Of a DNA stretch of 64,000 nucleotides, positions 63,134 to 64,000 are shown piece after piece; within the stretch, counting starts at the first letter, position 1; each line of letters opens with the position of its first letter. The notes beneath the pieces were generated by a model. The model was not told the origin of the DNA. It made no database searches and saw only the letters and a program-made list of their open reading frames with translations. Location of the stretch: positions 2,852,001 through 2,916,000 of the forward strand of contig NZ_JAFJMJ010000002.1 of the NCBI RefSeq assembly GCF_017309385.1, given 5' to 3'. The position numbers and the translations under genes were made by a program. Origin of the DNA: Amycolatopsis sp. 195334CR. GTDB lineage: Bacteria; Actinomycetota; Actinomycetes; Mycobacteriales; Pseudonocardiaceae.

Positions 63134-64000
63134 CCGGCCTGGCCATCCGGCAGCTCCGCTTCGGCGCCGCCGTGATCATCGTGTTCACCGCGGCGATGTC
63201 GGCCCTGGTCGCCGCGCAGTACCGGACGACCTTCGCCGGAGCGCTCGACAACGGCGCGCTGCGGGCGCTCGCCGCCAACCCGGCCATCCGCACCCTATTC
63301 GGCGACCCGGTCGCGCTCGACGACCCCGGCGGCTTCACCGTGTGGCGCACCGGAACCCCGATCGGCGTGCTGGTCGGGGTCTGGGCCGCGCTCACCGCCA
63401 CCCGGCTGACCCGCGGCGACGAGGACGCCGGGCGCTTCGACCTGCTGCTGTCCGGCCGGATCACCGCGCGTGGCCTGCTCACCCGCCGCCTCGCCGTGCT
63501 CGCCGCGGCCGTGACGCTGTCCGGGATCGGCATCAGCGTCGCACTGCTGATCACCGGCACCGCCCCGGCGAGCGCGCTGCTCCACGGCGGTGGTGTCGCC
63601 GCACTCGGCCTCGCGTTCGCCGCACTCGGTGTGCTTGCCGCGCAACTGCTGCCGTCACGGTCCCCGGCCACCGGTGCCGCGGTGGGCGTGCTGGGCGCGG
63701 CCCTGCTCGCGAGGATGGTCACCGACGGGCTCGACGCACCGGCCTGGGTGCGTTGGCTCAGCCCGTTCGGGTTGTTCGGCCAACTCCAGCCCTATGCCGC
63801 CAACCGCGTCCTGCCGTTGGTGGCGCTGATCGCGCTGGCGGCGGTGCTCGCCGCGGTCGCGCTCCTCGTCGCCGGACGCCGCGACCTGCACGGCGCACCC
63901 TGGGCCCTTGACGCCCGCCGCCGCCCGCGCACCCGCCTGCTGCACTCCCTCACCGGCTTCGCGCTGCGCCGCGCCCTGCGGCCGTGGATCGGCTGGCTGC
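63130..64000 (+). CDS. ABC exporter permease, cut by window end
   Basis: At least 290 residues of a multi-span permease are present. Hydrophobic segments include VIIVFTAAMSALVAA, IGVLVGVWAALTATRLT, LAVLAAAVTLSGIGISVALLITG, LGLAFAALGVLAAQLL and VLPLVALIALAAVLAAVALLVAG. A conserved loop TRGDEDAGRFDLLLSGRITARGLLTRRL is visible. This is the long (about 500-540 residue) permease typical of TnrB-like antibiotic exporters that work with the upstream ATPase. The 3' end lies beyond the window. Confidence 0.88.
   Translation, partial: MTGLAIRQLRFGAAVIIVFTAAMSALVAAQYRTTFAGALDNGALRALAANPAIRTLFGDPVALDDPGGFTVWRTGTPIGVLVGVWAALTATRLTRGDEDAGRFDLLLSGRITARGLLTRRLAVLAAAVTLSGIGISVALLITGTAPASALLHGGGVAALGLAFAALGVLAAQLLPSRSPATGAAVGVLGAALLARMVTDGLDAPAWVRWLSPFGLFGQLQPYAANRVLPLVALIALAAVLAAVALLVAGRRDLHGAPWALDARRRPRTRLLHSLTGFALRRALRPWIGWL

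Overview
The window is high-GC DNA with long overlapping ORFs on both strands, GTG starts, WhiB, DUF5753 and DUF2637 proteins, and many ATGA/GTGA gene overlaps. This points to a filamentous actinomycete, most likely Pseudonocardiaceae (Amycolatopsis-like). The family assignment is inference from gene content.

Region 1 (1-19.2 kb) is a chromosomal edge followed by an integrated element. A truncated M20 peptidase and tRNA-Leu(GAG) form the host side. A large serine integrase gene abuts the tRNA and its stop codon lies inside the T-loop. The element runs from the tRNA 3' end (core 536-554) to a near-identical 19-nt core at 18098-18116. It carries, in one overlapping operon, the integrase, a small protein, an FtsK/TraB-like translocase, a DUF2637 membrane protein, a small membrane protein, a WhiB protein and a short excisionase-like HTH. 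Several regulators follow, including two convergent paralogous HTH/Nudix-like proteins with a cupin between them. Its cargo is two visibly AT-richer STAND/P-loop-TPR ATPases, a plausible antiphage module. Beyond the right core lies the C-terminal half of a second integrase of the same family, fused to a 5'-truncated PEP-synthase/rifampicin-phosphotransferase-like gene. This is the scar of an older element at the same site.

Region 2 (19.2-26 kb) holds that truncated phosphotransferase, an HxlR regulator, a lipoprotein with an OmpR-type two-component system, a DUF4232 lipoprotein and an MFS fragment.

Region 3 (26-42.8 kb) is a dormancy (DosR/DevR)-like cluster. It has acetate kinase, a GNAT/ADP-forming acyl-CoA synthetase, a DevS-like GAF sensor kinase, DevR, two Acg-type nitroreductases, three universal stress proteins, three CBS-BON proteins, an Rv1733c-like membrane protein, DoxX and a phosphoketolase broken by two internal deletions. 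A recurrent motif close to GGGACTTTGGTCACC precedes most transcription units and probably is the DevR box.

Region 4 (42.8-64 kb) is mixed chromosomal content: a DUF5129 locus, a secreted beta-propeller, several two-component genes (some damaged), a TetR regulator with paired operators, an S33 peptidase, DUF4037, a CGNR regulator/hydrolase pair, a GH27 alpha-galactosidase, an erythromycin-esterase-like enzyme and an ABC exporter.

A striking property of the whole window is the density of decayed genes made by short internal deletions: phosphoketolase, MFS, histidine kinase, response regulator stub, PucR, ABC ATPase, SigJ-like sigma factor and APH kinase. Boundaries are read by eye; no similarity search was possible.
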